From: JAGLOK01 sp963677605
Lineage (GTDB): Bacteria > Bacillota > Clostridia > Christensenellales > UMGS416
DNA: 64,000 bases
NCBI GenBank assembly: GCA_963677605.2
Contig: CAXXDX010000007.1
Coordinates: forward strand, 744,001 to 808,000
Direction of reading: 5' to 3'
Under the pieces are notes generated by a model. The model was not told where the DNA came from, searched no databases, and worked only from the letters and a program-made list of their open reading frames with translations. The translations under genes and the position numbers were made by a program. Positions 7,660 through 17,192 of the stretch are shown here, one piece after another. Within the stretch, counting starts at the first letter, position 1. Each line of letters begins with the position of its first letter.

Positions 7660-9438
7660 ATGATTGATAAACTAAATGAATTGACTCAATTTTCTAAATA
7701 TGCCGGTAAACTATTTTTGCAAAAGGTTGCCGGAGACATTACCGGCCGAAGAGAAGCAGAAAACAATGCAGAAGCAGGAGTTGGCAATGACCGGAACATG
7801 TATTGTTATGCACCTCAGTCTGGCTGCCCTCATCCAAAACAATGCCAGGTACTTATGGTGCTTCGCGACGATAATAAAGAAGAATCCGCTCAAAAACTAT
7901 TGGATGAACTGGATCTTATTAAGCTTGCCGAAGAGAAAAACTTTTTGCTGCTTTTCCCGAACCCTATGGATGAAGGATGGAATTATACAAATGATTCGGA
8001 AAAAGAAAATGATATGGATTATTTAGTGCGGTGTTTTGGTGTTTTGAAGGGCAGTGAGCTCGGCGTAAGCGGTTTTAACGGAATGACATTCTATGTTGCT
8101 ACCACACCTGTGACATCAGCGATGATGATGACAATGGCTGCTCTTAAGCCGTTAAATGTGCCTGCGATGATGATATCGGATTTTCCTGAAGGATATTTAA
8201 TTCCGGAAGATGCACTCAACATAGAAGTTGCAGCATGGAGCAGTAATCCTGTTGCAACTGAATATATTATGAAAGCTAACGGCAAAGGGAAAAAAGGCTT
8301 AGATGAGGACGGAGTTGCTACTTACTACGGCACAAATCCTAATGTGCGTTTACTTGTAACTGAGCGCAAAACTGATGCTGATTCTCTTAAAATTGCATGG
8401 GAAAGACTGTTCTCGGAATCACGCCGCTGGCAAAATGACACATACGGCACATATCAGTATCGTACGAATTTCACAGAACGCGGATTTGTTGGACATGTTA
8501 AGGATGATTGTCTTGGCATAAATAATGGATGCAAGCATACTTGGTATGAATATATACCTCCACAACTTCGTGGTACTGATGAGAAAGTTCCTTTGGTTTT
8601 CTATTTTCATGGCGGCGGCTGCGTGCCTTTATATGGCGCAGAGCAAAGCTGCTGGCATGATATAGCCGATGAAGAAAATTTCATAGTCATATATCCTGAA
8701 GCTTCACAAATGAACATGTGGAATGCATGGAATGATACAAGGCTTAAATATAGCGATGAAGAGTTCTTTCTGGCTCTGATTGAGCATATGAACGAAGTTC
8801 ATCCTATTGATATGACCAGAGTTTATGTTTCCGGATTTTCGATGGGTGGAATGATGTCAAACGCAATGGCTTGCGCTCTTCCTGAAACAGTGGCTGCGGC
8901 GGCTCCGTGCAACGCATATAATGAAGGCTATTTCAGCAATTATCCTGCAATGATACGCCGCAGGGATTCGGGAACTGCAATGAAGATGACGGAAAAAACA
9001 GCAGATGATATGGCAGAGATATCTCCTGTCAAAATTGAAGCTGATGAAAAAAAAGCCGCATATGACTACAGGATGCCGGTATTCCAGATATCGGGATTGT
9101 TTGATCAGGAATGGCCGATTACAGACCCTGAAGACAAAAGAGTGGAGACTTTTAACTATTGGAAAAAATATAACAATATACCGGTTGCGCCTTTTGAAGT
9201 TGATGAAACCAATGAATCCGGCTTAAAAGCGGATGAAACATATTATGACGGAGATGATGAAAGATTCCTTCATCATAAATGGTATAGCAGTGATGAAGGC
9301 AATGAATCGCTTTATGAACTGTTTCTAGCTAAGCGTATGCCGCATGCATTGGATATCAGAGCTCCACGCTATGCATGGGAGTTTATAAAAAGATTTTCTA
9401 GGAATCCTGACGGCTCTTTGAGCGTAATGGATAAATAG
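7660..9438 (+). CDS. Two-domain alpha/beta-hydrolase esterase, paralogue of the preceding gene
   Basis: 592 residues, alignable over its full length with the preceding esterase and clearly a tandem duplicate. Catalytic half: FHGGG at about 316-320, GFSMGG with Ser394, candidate Asp in GLFDQEWP, and His in RMPHALD. The N-terminal half again carries the dead elbow SGFNGM at 137-142. No signal peptide is present. The stop of the upstream gene is only 22 bases away and AAGGAGAG precedes the start, so the two are co-transcribed. The oxyanion region (GGG here, GVN in the first copy) differs, which suggests different acyl or leaving-group preferences. A hydrolase family related to PHB depolymerase, feruloyl and acetylxylan esterases is the firmest statement possible. 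Confidence 0.82.
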   Translation: MIDKLNELTQFSKYAGKLFLQKVAGDITGRREAENNAEAGVGNDRNMYCYAPQSGCPHPKQCQVLMVLRDDNKEESAQKLLDELDLIKLAEEKNFLLLFPNPMDEGWNYTNDSEKENDMDYLVRCFGVLKGSELGVSGFNGMTFYVATTPVTSAMMMTMAALKPLNVPAMMISDFPEGYLIPEDALNIEVAAWSSNPVATEYIMKANGKGKKGLDEDGVATYYGTNPNVRLLVTERKTDADSLKIAWERLFSESRRWQNDTYGTYQYRTNFTERGFVGHVKDDCLGINNGCKHTWYEYIPPQLRGTDEKVPLVFYFHGGGCVPLYGAEQSCWHDIADEENFIVIYPEASQMNMWNAWNDTRLKYSDEEFFLALIEHMNEVHPIDMTRVYVSGFSMGGMMSNAMACALPETVAAAAPCNAYNEGYFSNYPAMIRRRDSGTAMKMTEKTADDMAEISPVKIEADEKKAAYDYRMPVFQISGLFDQEWPITDPEDKRVETFNYWKKYNNIPVAPFEVDETNESGLKADETYYDGDDERFLHHKWYSSDEGNESLYELFLAKRMPHALDIRAPRYAWEFIKRFSRNPDGSLSVMDK

Positions 9439-9501
9439 CTATAAATTTTTTCATTTGAAGAGAGGAAAAGAGGAAAATTTAATAGTAAAGAAGGGATATA
9501 A

Positions 9502-10656
9502 ATGAATCAATACAAACTTCAGGCTCCCCACAATGTTTATGCAGGAGAAAACAGCTTAAACAATTTGCCTGACATCTTAAAACAAAACAATGTAGAAAAC
9601 CCTGTTATTTTCACGGATAAAGGAATAAGAGGGGCTGGATTACTTGATTTAGTACAGAATGTTCTTCCGAAAAAATTGGAAAACACTCCTGTTTTGGATG
9701 ACCTCCCAGCCGAACCGACATATGAGCAGGCGCAAAAACTGGTTGACAAATGCAAAGAGCTGAACACTGATTTTATTATCGCAGTGGGCGGCGGAAGTGT
9801 TATGGATACCGCGAAACTTGCAAGCATTCTTTTAACGGATAAGCTTACAATACGCGATTTGCTGGACAATCCTTTGCTTGCAAAAAAATGCTGCAAAACT
9901 CTTATGATACCGACTACTTCCGGCACAGGCTCTGAAGCCACACCCAACGCAATAGTGGCTGTTCCTGAAAAGGAACTTAAAGTCGGAATAGTAAATCCTG
10001 AGATGATATCGGACTATGTGATATTAGATGCTGTAATGACGAAAAACCTTCCGCGTAAGATAGCGGCTGCTACAGGCATAGATGCATTGGCACACGCGAT
10101 TGAATGCTTTACATCAAACAAAGCAAACCCTATAAGCGACATGTTTGCACTCAACGCACTCGAGATGATATTTAGCAATATTATACCTGCGTGTGATGAT
10201 CCTGATGCGATGGAAGCAAAGCGCTCAATGCTGCTAGCAAGCTTTTTTGCAGGGGCAGCGATTACATCAAGCGGGACAACGGCAGTACACGCACTGAGTT
10301 ATCCTCTCGGAGGCAAGTATCATATTGCACACGGTGTATCAAATGCTATATTGCTTGCACCTGTCATGAACTTTAATAAATCGGAGTGTATTGATAAATT
10401 TGCACAGGTATATGACCGCTGCTTTGCAGATGGCAATGTAACCGAAGGTTCTAAAAAAGCTGATGTTGTTATAAAACGGCTGGAAGAAACGGTCAGCCAT
10501 CTTGACATACCCACAAGCCTTAAGGAGTTTGGAGTGTCATCCGATGATTTGGAAAGTCTGGTGGAAGCCGGAATGCAGGTAACAAGGCTGTTAAATAATA
10601 ATATGAAAACTGTTACAGCGGAGGATGCGCGTGAAATATACAGGCAAATTCTATAA
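9502..10656 (+). CDS. Iron-containing (group III) alcohol dehydrogenase
   Basis: A 384-residue cytoplasmic NAD(P)-dependent dehydrogenase. GGGSVMDTAK (96-105) is the nucleotide-binding segment. Asp194, His198 (DALAHAIE), His263 (HALSYPLGG) and His277 (HGVSNA) are the metal ligands in the same order and spacing as lactaldehyde reductase FucO-type enzymes. Length is normal for the family. It lies in operon A between the esterases and the DapA-type lyase, so it may reduce or oxidise an aldehyde or alcohol from the substrate, or act on a product of the lyase. The family is broad and the substrate is open. Confidence 0.9.
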   Translation: MNQYKLQAPHNVYAGENSLNNLPDILKQNNVENPVIFTDKGIRGAGLLDLVQNVLPKKLENTPVLDDLPAEPTYEQAQKLVDKCKELNTDFIIAVGGGSVMDTAKLASILLTDKLTIRDLLDNPLLAKKCCKTLMIPTTSGTGSEATPNAIVAVPEKELKVGIVNPEMISDYVILDAVMTKNLPRKIAAATGIDALAHAIECFTSNKANPISDMFALNALEMIFSNIIPACDDPDAMEAKRSMLLASFFAGAAITSSGTTAVHALSYPLGGKYHIAHGVSNAILLAPVMNFNKSECIDKFAQVYDRCFADGNVTEGSKKADVVIKRLEETVSHLDIPTSLKEFGVSSDDLESLVEAGMQVTRLLNNNMKTVTAEDAREIYRQIL

Positions 10657-10669
10657 GGAGAAAGAAAAC

Positions 10670-11578
10670 ATGAACACTTCTTTTATAAAGGGCATTATCC
10701 CACCTATTTTAACTCCTATGTATGAAGATGAGTCAGTTAATTATGACGAATTTCGAAATCAGATTGAGCGTGAAATTAAAGCGGGCGTACACGGAATATT
10801 CTGCTTTGGCACTAACGGCGAAGGATATATACTGAGCGAGGACGAAAAGGTTGAAATTCTAAAACAAACTGTGGATAAAGTTGAAGGCAGAGTTCCGGTA
10901 TATGCGGGAACAGGGTGCATTTCAACAACTGACACTATAAGGCTTAGCAAAAAGGCTCAGAGAGCTGGTGCTGACATTCTTTCTATTGTTACTCCAAGCT
11001 ATGCTCTTGCTTCTCAGAAAGAGCTATATACTCACTATTCAGATATAGCTAAAAGTGTTGATCTTCCGATTGTTTTATATAATATACCGGCACGAACAGG
11101 CAATAAACTTTTGCCTGAAACCGTAGCAAGACTTGCAAAAGATGTGGATAACATCGTCGGGGCAAAGGATTCAAGCGGAGATTGGGACAATCTTAAGGCG
11201 TATATAGACCTTACTAAAGACTTAGATAAAGAATTTTATGTTCTTTCGGGCAATGATTCTCTTATTCTTAAATGTCTACAGGCGGGAGGCTCTGGCGGAA
11301 TCGCAGGGTGTGCGAATGTATATCCGCATAAGCTCGCATCTATTTATAACTTGTTTATTGATGGTAAAATAGAAGAGGCTAAAAAGGCTCAGGATTCAAT
11401 AGCAAGCTTCCGTGCGGTGTTTAAATATGGAAACCCGAATACAATAGTAAAGAAGGCTGTTGCTCTTCTTGGATATCCGGTTGGAGACTGCCGCAGACCG
11501 TTTAACGATTTGTGTGAAGATGGGCTTAACGCGCTTGAAGCTGTAATTAAAGAAAACAAAAAGCTCGGAATGAATTAG
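10670..11578 (+). CDS. DapA/NanA-family class I lyase or dehydratase
   Basis: 302 residues with the (beta/alpha)8 pattern of the dihydrodipicolinate synthase/N-acetylneuraminate lyase superfamily. Lys166 in VGAKDSSGD is the Schiff-base lysine and Tyr137 in VLYNIPARTG the catalytic tyrosine. GTNGE at 47-51 replaces the GTTGE of true dihydrodipicolinate synthase, favouring a catabolic aldolase or dehydratase acting on a 2-keto acid sugar. The start at 10670 is preceded by AAGGAG; an upstream in-frame ATG would overlap the dehydrogenase gene. Its place next to the PdxA2-type and DUF1537 genes supports a role in sugar-acid breakdown, splitting off pyruvate or a related keto acid. That step is inference. 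Confidence 0.87.
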   Translation: MNTSFIKGIIPPILTPMYEDESVNYDEFRNQIEREIKAGVHGIFCFGTNGEGYILSEDEKVEILKQTVDKVEGRVPVYAGTGCISTTDTIRLSKKAQRAGADILSIVTPSYALASQKELYTHYSDIAKSVDLPIVLYNIPARTGNKLLPETVARLAKDVDNIVGAKDSSGDWDNLKAYIDLTKDLDKEFYVLSGNDSLILKCLQAGGSGGIAGCANVYPHKLASIYNLFIDGKIEEAKKAQDSIASFRAVFKYGNPNTIVKKAVALLGYPVGDCRRPFNDLCEDGLNALEAVIKENKKLGMN

Positions 11579-11589
11579 GAAGTGAAATA

Positions 11590-12675
11590 ATGAATAGCAA
11601 CAAACCAATACTTGGAATCACAATGGGAGACCCGTACGGCAACGGACCTGAGATTACCGTTAAAACATTATCGGACTCATCTTTATACGAGAGATGTAAT
11701 CCTATTGTTATCGGTGACATGGCTTCTATGGAATATGCTAATAAAGTTGCAAAAAAGGTTTCAGGCATCAATGTTAATCTCAATAGAATTGAAGATGTTA
11801 ATGAAGCTAAATTTGAATATGGCACAATTGATGTTTTGGACATGAATCTGGTTTCTGAATCCGATATTCCCGATACTTCGGATGAAAAAGAGCCAAAAGC
11901 ATTTAATGTAGGGCCTTGTAAAACTGGCGGAGAGGCTGCGTTTCAGTATGTTAAAAAAGTAATCGAACTTGCTATGAACGGACAAGTCGATGCGACCGTC
12001 ACAAATGCACTGAGCAAAGAAGCAATTTTTATGGCAGGTCATCATTTCTCGGGGCACACTGAAATTTACGCACATTATACTGGGACAGAAAAGTACACAA
12101 TGATGCTTGCGCATAACGATTTGCGAGTGGTTCATGTTTCAACACATGTGTCATTGCGCAAAGCGTGCGATCTTGTGAAAAAAGAGCGTGTCTTAGAGTG
12201 CATACGAATTGCTGACAAAGGCTGTAAAGCATTGGGTATTGAAAAACCGAAGATAGGCGTAGCCGGGCTCAATCCGCACTGCGGAGAAGGTGGTATGTTT
12301 GGAAGCGAAGAGATTGAAGAGATTCAGCCGGCAATTGATGAGGCTATGAAAGAGGGTATACTTATTCCCGAAGAAAAGCCGACTCCGCCGGATACGATAT
12401 TTTCAAAAGCTCTTGGCGGCTGGTACGACATAGTGGTTGCGATGTATCATGACCAGGGACATATACCGCTAAAACTAAAAGGATTCGTATATAATCGTGA
12501 AAAACAGCATTGGGAAGCTGTTGCGGGAGTCAATATTACCTTAGGACTGCCTATTATAAGAACTTCTGTAGATCACGGAACTGCATTTGACCTCGCAGGG
12601 AGCGGCAAGTCAAATGAAATTAGCTTAATCAATGCGATAGATTACGCAATTATGCTGTCATTAAATAAAAATTGA
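11590..12675 (+). CDS. pdxA2: PdxA2-type four-carbon acid sugar phosphate dehydrogenase
   Basis: A 361-residue member of the PdxA (4-hydroxythreonine-4-phosphate dehydrogenase) family. GITMGDPYGNGPEI at 9-22 is the family's opening motif, and His155 (SGHTE) and the segment MYHDQGH hold metal-binding residues. Catabolic PdxA2 enzymes oxidise and decarboxylate threonate-4-phosphate or erythronate-4-phosphate to dihydroxyacetone phosphate, using the product of a DUF1537 kinase. Such a kinase is encoded two genes downstream, so I favour the catabolic role over pyridoxal phosphate synthesis. It is 11 bases after the lyase gene and ends 23 bases before the next start, so it lies firmly within operon A. 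Confidence 0.88.
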   Translation: MNSNKPILGITMGDPYGNGPEITVKTLSDSSLYERCNPIVIGDMASMEYANKVAKKVSGINVNLNRIEDVNEAKFEYGTIDVLDMNLVSESDIPDTSDEKEPKAFNVGPCKTGGEAAFQYVKKVIELAMNGQVDATVTNALSKEAIFMAGHHFSGHTEIYAHYTGTEKYTMMLAHNDLRVVHVSTHVSLRKACDLVKKERVLECIRIADKGCKALGIEKPKIGVAGLNPHCGEGGMFGSEEIEEIQPAIDEAMKEGILIPEEKPTPPDTIFSKALGGWYDIVVAMYHDQGHIPLKLKGFVYNREKQHWEAVAGVNITLGLPIIRTSVDHGTAFDLAGSGKSNEISLINAIDYAIMLSLNKN

Positions 12676-12698
12676 TAACCTCAGGAGATGGTGAAAAA

Positions 12699-13859
12699 AT
12701 GGATTATCCTAAACTTATGGGTTTAACACCCGACGGTACAATATATTTTAACGAACACATGAATGCTGTGGAAGCGATGCTTCCGACCGGCGGATATAAG
12801 TCCGCGCATTCTCCGGCACTGCTTGAGATGCCAAACGGAGACATGTTGTGTGCGTGGTTTGCCGGAACTTTTGAAGGTGCTCCTGATGTAAGCATTATCT
12901 GCGCACGCCTTCCAAAAGGTGCAAAGCAGTGGGATGAGCCTGTGATGGTGTCGGGAGATCCGACGCGAAGCGAGCAGAACCCCAGCCTGTTTTTAGGACC
13001 AGACGGAGCAGCGTGGGCGATGTATACAGCTCAGCTTGCACGCGAAGAAGGCAAAGACAATATGCAGTATACATCTGTTGTGCGCAGACAGAAGAGTTTC
13101 GACAACGGAATAACATGGAGTGCGCAGGAAGTTGTCTTCCCGAGGGAAGGGACATTTTGCCGCCAGCCAATTCAGGTTTTATCAAACGGACGCTGGATTT
13201 TCGGAAACTGGATTTGCACGGACAGCGCAGACGGACTCGCAGGAGACCCAACAGTTTTTCAGATTTCGGATGATCAGGGAGAAACATGGAAAGCTGTTGA
13301 AATGCCAAAAAGCAACGGTCGCGTTCATGCAAATGTGGTAGAGCTGGAAGACGGGCATCTTGTAGCATTTATGCGAAGCCGCGCGGCTGATTTTATATAC
13401 CGCAGCACATCCAAAGATTATGGAGAGAGCTGGACAGAACCGGTGCCGACTGTATTGCCAAACAATAATTCAAGCATCAGCGCCATAAAACTTAAAAGCG
13501 GAAGGATTGCAATAACATACAATCCGACGCATGCGCCTTTTGCAGATCCGAATGTCGCAGCGTGGCCGGGGCTTAGGTGTCCTGTCGCTGTAGCTCTATC
13601 CGAAGATGGTGGGAAAACCTTCCCGCTTATCCGTCACATGGAGCTGGGAGAAGGATTTGTGGGAGATGAAAACAGCACAAACAATATGACTTATGAGTAT
13701 CCGTATATCATGCAGAGCGCCGATGGCAAACTTCATCTTTCTTTTGCATACCAGAACAGAAGAGGCGTAAAGTGGATGAGCTTTACCGAAGAGGATGTAA
13801 TGGGCAAAAAGCGTGAAGCACAGGGACTTTATAATCCTACATCATCAAAAGTTTCTTAA
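12699..13859 (+). CDS. Asp-box (BNR) beta-propeller protein, sialidase-like
   Basis: 386 residues with repeated Asp-box motifs: SFDNGITW, SDDQGETW, SKDYGESW and a weaker SEDGGKTF. This pattern marks a six-bladed sialidase-type propeller (BNR_2 family). The opening segment (HSPALLEMPNGDMLCAWFAG) is typical of that family. I do not see the FRIP arginine motif of true sialidases and there is no secretion signal, so a sialidase function is not supported. Members in catabolic operons may act as cytoplasmic hydrolases or lyases on uncommon sugars. The start at 12699 follows AGGAGATGG. It lies in operon A between the PdxA2-type and DUF1537 genes. Confidence 0.8.
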   Translation: MDYPKLMGLTPDGTIYFNEHMNAVEAMLPTGGYKSAHSPALLEMPNGDMLCAWFAGTFEGAPDVSIICARLPKGAKQWDEPVMVSGDPTRSEQNPSLFLGPDGAAWAMYTAQLAREEGKDNMQYTSVVRRQKSFDNGITWSAQEVVFPREGTFCRQPIQVLSNGRWIFGNWICTDSADGLAGDPTVFQISDDQGETWKAVEMPKSNGRVHANVVELEDGHLVAFMRSRAADFIYRSTSKDYGESWTEPVPTVLPNNNSSISAIKLKSGRIAITYNPTHAPFADPNVAAWPGLRCPVAVALSEDGGKTFPLIRHMELGEGFVGDENSTNNMTYEYPYIMQSADGKLHLSFAYQNRRGVKWMSFTEEDVMGKKREAQGLYNPTSSKVS

Positions 13860-13973
13860 AAGATTCATCTGAAAATATTCTATGAAGCGATTGGGATTGT
13901 TATTTTGTGTGCAAAAAATAAAAAAGAGAAAGCTTTTCGAGAATTTGTATTACATAAATAAAGAAGGTTTTTA

Positions 13974-15296
13974 ATGGACAGATGTAAAAAAGACAGTGAA
14001 AAATGCTTGATATTGATTGCTGATGACTTAACAGGTGCAATGGATACAGGAGTATTTCTTTCTGATATATATTCGAAAGTAAGTGTTTTGTTTGATAAGG
14101 ATTTTATAAGTGAAGAATCTAAACAAAGCGATGCTATAATAATAGATACGGAAAGCAGGAACATTGAGCCTGAAAAAGCCTATAGTGTGTTGAAAGAATA
14201 CTTGCTGCAAATTAAAGATGCAAACTCTAATATTATCTATAAGAAGGTGGATTCGACGCTGCGTGGAAATATTGGCCCGGAGCTTGAAGCTGTATTATCG
14301 CAAGATGATGTTGATTTGTTATTGTTTGTTCCTGCACTGCCTGCAAACGGAAGAACAACGCTAAATGGATTCCACTATTTAAACGGCAAACTCCTAACAG
14401 AATCGGACTTGGCTTCTGATCCTTTTTCTCCGATAAGCAGTGCATATATTCCGGAAATAATAAAAGAAAAATCTAGCATAAAAGTATCTAAAATTGAAAT
14501 TAATGAAATAAGAAAAGGCAAAGAGCATATTTTGCAGATTATAGATAACATCTATAAATCGGGAGGCAAAGTTGTTGTTGCTGATGCAGAAACTGATGAT
14601 GATTTAACTTTGATTGTTTCAGCTATAGATAGCACTTCGTATAACGTGCTTCCGTGCGGTTCAGCCGGTCTGTTTTCAAAAATATTTGAAAAAGCACCTA
14701 AAATATCAGCTTATAATACAAATATTCAAAAAAGCGACAAACCTGTTGTTGTCATATCAGGAAGCCCGGCACAAGTAAGCAAGTTGCAGATAGAACAAGC
14801 TGAAAGACAGGGAGAATACATCTTAAGGCTGGATGATGAAGCGATAACTTCTGAAAAGAAAAATGCAATTGCTGAACTTAAAAGGGCGGGAATATTGATA
14901 AAGGCCGCACTAAAAGAGGGAAGAAATGTAGTTATTGATGCAGCAGGAACGGGCAAAAGAGAGCTTGGAGATAAATACAAAGGAAAACCGGAAGAACTTA
15001 AGGAAGCAAGCAGAAAAGTTCAGGATTCTATCAAGTGTATTCTTGAGGAAGTTATTATAGATGCTGAAATTTCGGGAATTATGATATTCGGCGGAGACAC
15101 AGCTATAAATATCTGTAAAAATCTTAACACAAAAGCGCTGAGGATATTGGGAGAGATTGAGCCGCTTGTGCCGTATGGGGTTTTTGAAGGCGGAAATTTG
15201 AATGGGGTTTTTGTTTCAACCAAAGCAGGTGGTTTTGGGTCTGACAATATTATTGGAAACGCAATTGATTTTTTTAGAGATAATAAAGATTATTAA
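13974..15296 (+). CDS. DUF1537 four-carbon acid sugar kinase
   Basis: A 440-residue two-domain kinase. The N-terminal domain begins with the hallmark IADDLTGAMDTG (about 15-26), the substrate-binding segment of DUF1537 proteins. The C-terminal domain carries the nucleotide-binding GGDTA and the closing TKAGGFG. Family members phosphorylate threonate, erythronate or related acid sugars at the terminal carbon. With the PdxA2-type dehydrogenase upstream this gives the two-step route: acid sugar to 4-phosphate, then oxidation and decarboxylation to dihydroxyacetone phosphate. A 114-base gap precedes it, but no terminator is visible. Stereochemical preference (D-threonate, D-erythronate, L-threonate) cannot be judged by eye. 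Confidence 0.92.
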   Translation: MDRCKKDSEKCLILIADDLTGAMDTGVFLSDIYSKVSVLFDKDFISEESKQSDAIIIDTESRNIEPEKAYSVLKEYLLQIKDANSNIIYKKVDSTLRGNIGPELEAVLSQDDVDLLLFVPALPANGRTTLNGFHYLNGKLLTESDLASDPFSPISSAYIPEIIKEKSSIKVSKIEINEIRKGKEHILQIIDNIYKSGGKVVVADAETDDDLTLIVSAIDSTSYNVLPCGSAGLFSKIFEKAPKISAYNTNIQKSDKPVVVISGSPAQVSKLQIEQAERQGEYILRLDDEAITSEKKNAIAELKRAGILIKAALKEGRNVVIDAAGTGKRELGDKYKGKPEELKEASRKVQDSIKCILEEVIIDAEISGIMIFGGDTAINICKNLNTKALRILGEIEPLVPYGVFEGGNLNGVFVSTKAGGFGSDNIIGNAIDFFRDNKDY

Positions 15297-15319
15297 CACA
15301 AAAAACAAAGAGGCTTTTA

Positions 15320-17047
15320 ATGATAACTAAAGAAATGGAACTTGCAAGGCACGGGCTTAAGCCGCTGCCTGAAAAACTCAAGTTTTATTATTATATTTCC
15401 ACAAATGCTGATACTGATTCTCCGGCTAAAACTTTGTTTGTAATAGCGCCTTCAAAGGAAGCTGACACATTGGACAAACTGGAGAGCTTTGCAAAAAACA
15501 GTGGTTGGATTGACGCTGCCGAAAAAGATGGCGCAGTTCTTATTATGCCTGTTGCAAAAAACGGTTGGCAAAATGAAAGTTTAAACCTTCTTTGTGAGAT
15601 TTATGACAGCTCAAGGCGCTCTTTTGGCTCAAGAAAACAGGGGGACAGTAAAGAAGCAAGCCTCTGGCTGTGGGAGACGATGATTTACCTTGTGGGATAT
15701 AAAGACGGTGCGGTTTTTGCGGGCAATTCGTGTATTGCAAATCCCAATAGGTTCGCAGGTGTTGCACTGATAGGCGATATGCCGGATAACTATAGTTTGT
15801 CCGAAAGAGCATCTTCGCATTGGCTTGTTAAAAATATTTCGGATGATTATAATGCAAAAAATTATGATATTCCTTCTTGTATCTGGCTTTTTGAAACAAA
15901 TAAAGGTGAAAGCGATAATGCTATCATGTATTTTACAAAAAGCAATGGCACTAATCCTGAAATAATCAATACTTATATCAGAGGAATTGAGACCAAGGTT
16001 TATAGAAATCCTATAGAAACAGCGCAGCAGGTAAGGGTATCTTCGTTGGAAAAATCGGAGAAGACAAACTATGCGCAGGTTATTTTGTTTGATTTTTTTG
16101 ATAACTTCATTAGATGGAAGAATTCTCCCGATGGGACGCTTAAACCTCATTTGAGTAAAGCCGCGTTCTACTCATCCGACAGATATGACCATGATTTTGT
16201 ACAGTTAGATGATTTTCGCTATGATTTTCATATATTTGTTCCGAAAGAAATAACGCGTGAAAAAACAGAAGGAATGCCTGTGGTTTTTAGTCTTCACGGC
16301 GCTCATGAGCCTGCTTGGGTGTTTGCGACTAAAAACGGTTGGGAAGAACTGTCTGACGAGACAGGGGAGTTTATAGTTGTGCTTCCTGATTCGCCATATA
16401 ACAGATGGATAATTGAGCGCGACGGGGAAGTGTTTAAGCATATAATAGACAAGCTTTATACTAAGTATGAAATTGATCGCGAGCGTATATACTTAACGGG
16501 ATTTTCAAACGGATGCATAATGACGTGTGAAGCCGGAACGAAGTATCCGGAACTTTTTGCGGCTCTGTCGCCTTCGAACACTCCTGTTCCTGCTTTTTCG
16601 CAAAAAATGGCTGAGAGCGGATATGAGATGCCTGTTTTCGCTTACTGCGGAGACAATGACATTATGCCCGATGATTCGCCATTCGGAGAGAAGTTTGCAA
16701 GCCAACGCACATTTCTTGAAAATTTTCTTATAGCGAATAATTGCACCTTAAATGCACAAAATGATGACGCGCCTCCTGCATGGGCAGGAAAACCTCTCGC
16801 ATACTTGCATGATGAGTTAAGAAATGAAGAAAATTGGTACACCGGGGAAAAAGGGTATTCAGACGGTGACAGATTCAAAACGTATGTTTACAAAGATATA
16901 TATGGATTGGAGCGGGTTTGCTATACTGTTATGAAAAACATGCCGCATGGTGCTGTATATGATCAAAGCCGGGCGGCTTGGGAATTCATGAAACGTTTTA
17001 GGCGGCCTGATGGGGGAAAACATGTGGAAATGGTTCAAAATGAGTAA
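15320..17047 (+). CDS. Two-domain alpha/beta-hydrolase esterase, third divergent paralogue
   Basis: 575 residues, without signal peptide. The C-terminal half is an Esterase_phd-like hydrolase: SLHGAH (324-329) supplies the oxyanion hole, GFSNGC holds Ser396, YCGDND the likely Asp and MPHGAVYD the His. The N-terminal half (20-230) again shows hydrolase-like strand pattern but no nucleophile elbow; AGNSC near 134-138 is the nearest equivalent. It is much more distant from the two tandem esterases than they are from each other. It follows the DUF1537 kinase by 23 bases, so it appears to be the last enzyme gene of operon A. Probably another cytoplasmic ester hydrolase with a different preference. 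Confidence 0.78.
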   Translation: MITKEMELARHGLKPLPEKLKFYYYISTNADTDSPAKTLFVIAPSKEADTLDKLESFAKNSGWIDAAEKDGAVLIMPVAKNGWQNESLNLLCEIYDSSRRSFGSRKQGDSKEASLWLWETMIYLVGYKDGAVFAGNSCIANPNRFAGVALIGDMPDNYSLSERASSHWLVKNISDDYNAKNYDIPSCIWLFETNKGESDNAIMYFTKSNGTNPEIINTYIRGIETKVYRNPIETAQQVRVSSLEKSEKTNYAQVILFDFFDNFIRWKNSPDGTLKPHLSKAAFYSSDRYDHDFVQLDDFRYDFHIFVPKEITREKTEGMPVVFSLHGAHEPAWVFATKNGWEELSDETGEFIVVLPDSPYNRWIIERDGEVFKHIIDKLYTKYEIDRERIYLTGFSNGCIMTCEAGTKYPELFAALSPSNTPVPAFSQKMAESGYEMPVFAYCGDNDIMPDDSPFGEKFASQRTFLENFLIANNCTLNAQNDDAPPAWAGKPLAYLHDELRNEENWYTGEKGYSDGDRFKTYVYKDIYGLERVCYTVMKNMPHGAVYDQSRAAWEFMKRFRRPDGGKHVEMVQNE

Positions 17048-17192
17048 GCGGATAAAAGTATTCACCTAATGAATATTGGTTTAAATTTCAAATATTGTAT
17101 AAAGAAATTTTTCAAACAAGAGATTTTAACAATATAATTTTTTTGTTAAAAAATCTGAAGATAATGATAAAATTGCTAAACAAGGAGTAGAC

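Noticed and set aside
11590..12675. Pyridoxal-phosphate biosynthetic PdxA
   Set aside because: Context with a DUF1537 kinase and catabolic enzymes points to the catabolic PdxA2 role, and no other vitamin B6 gene is nearby.
12699..13859. True exo-sialidase
   Set aside because: No FRIP motif and no secretion signal; only the Asp-box propeller scaffold is evident.
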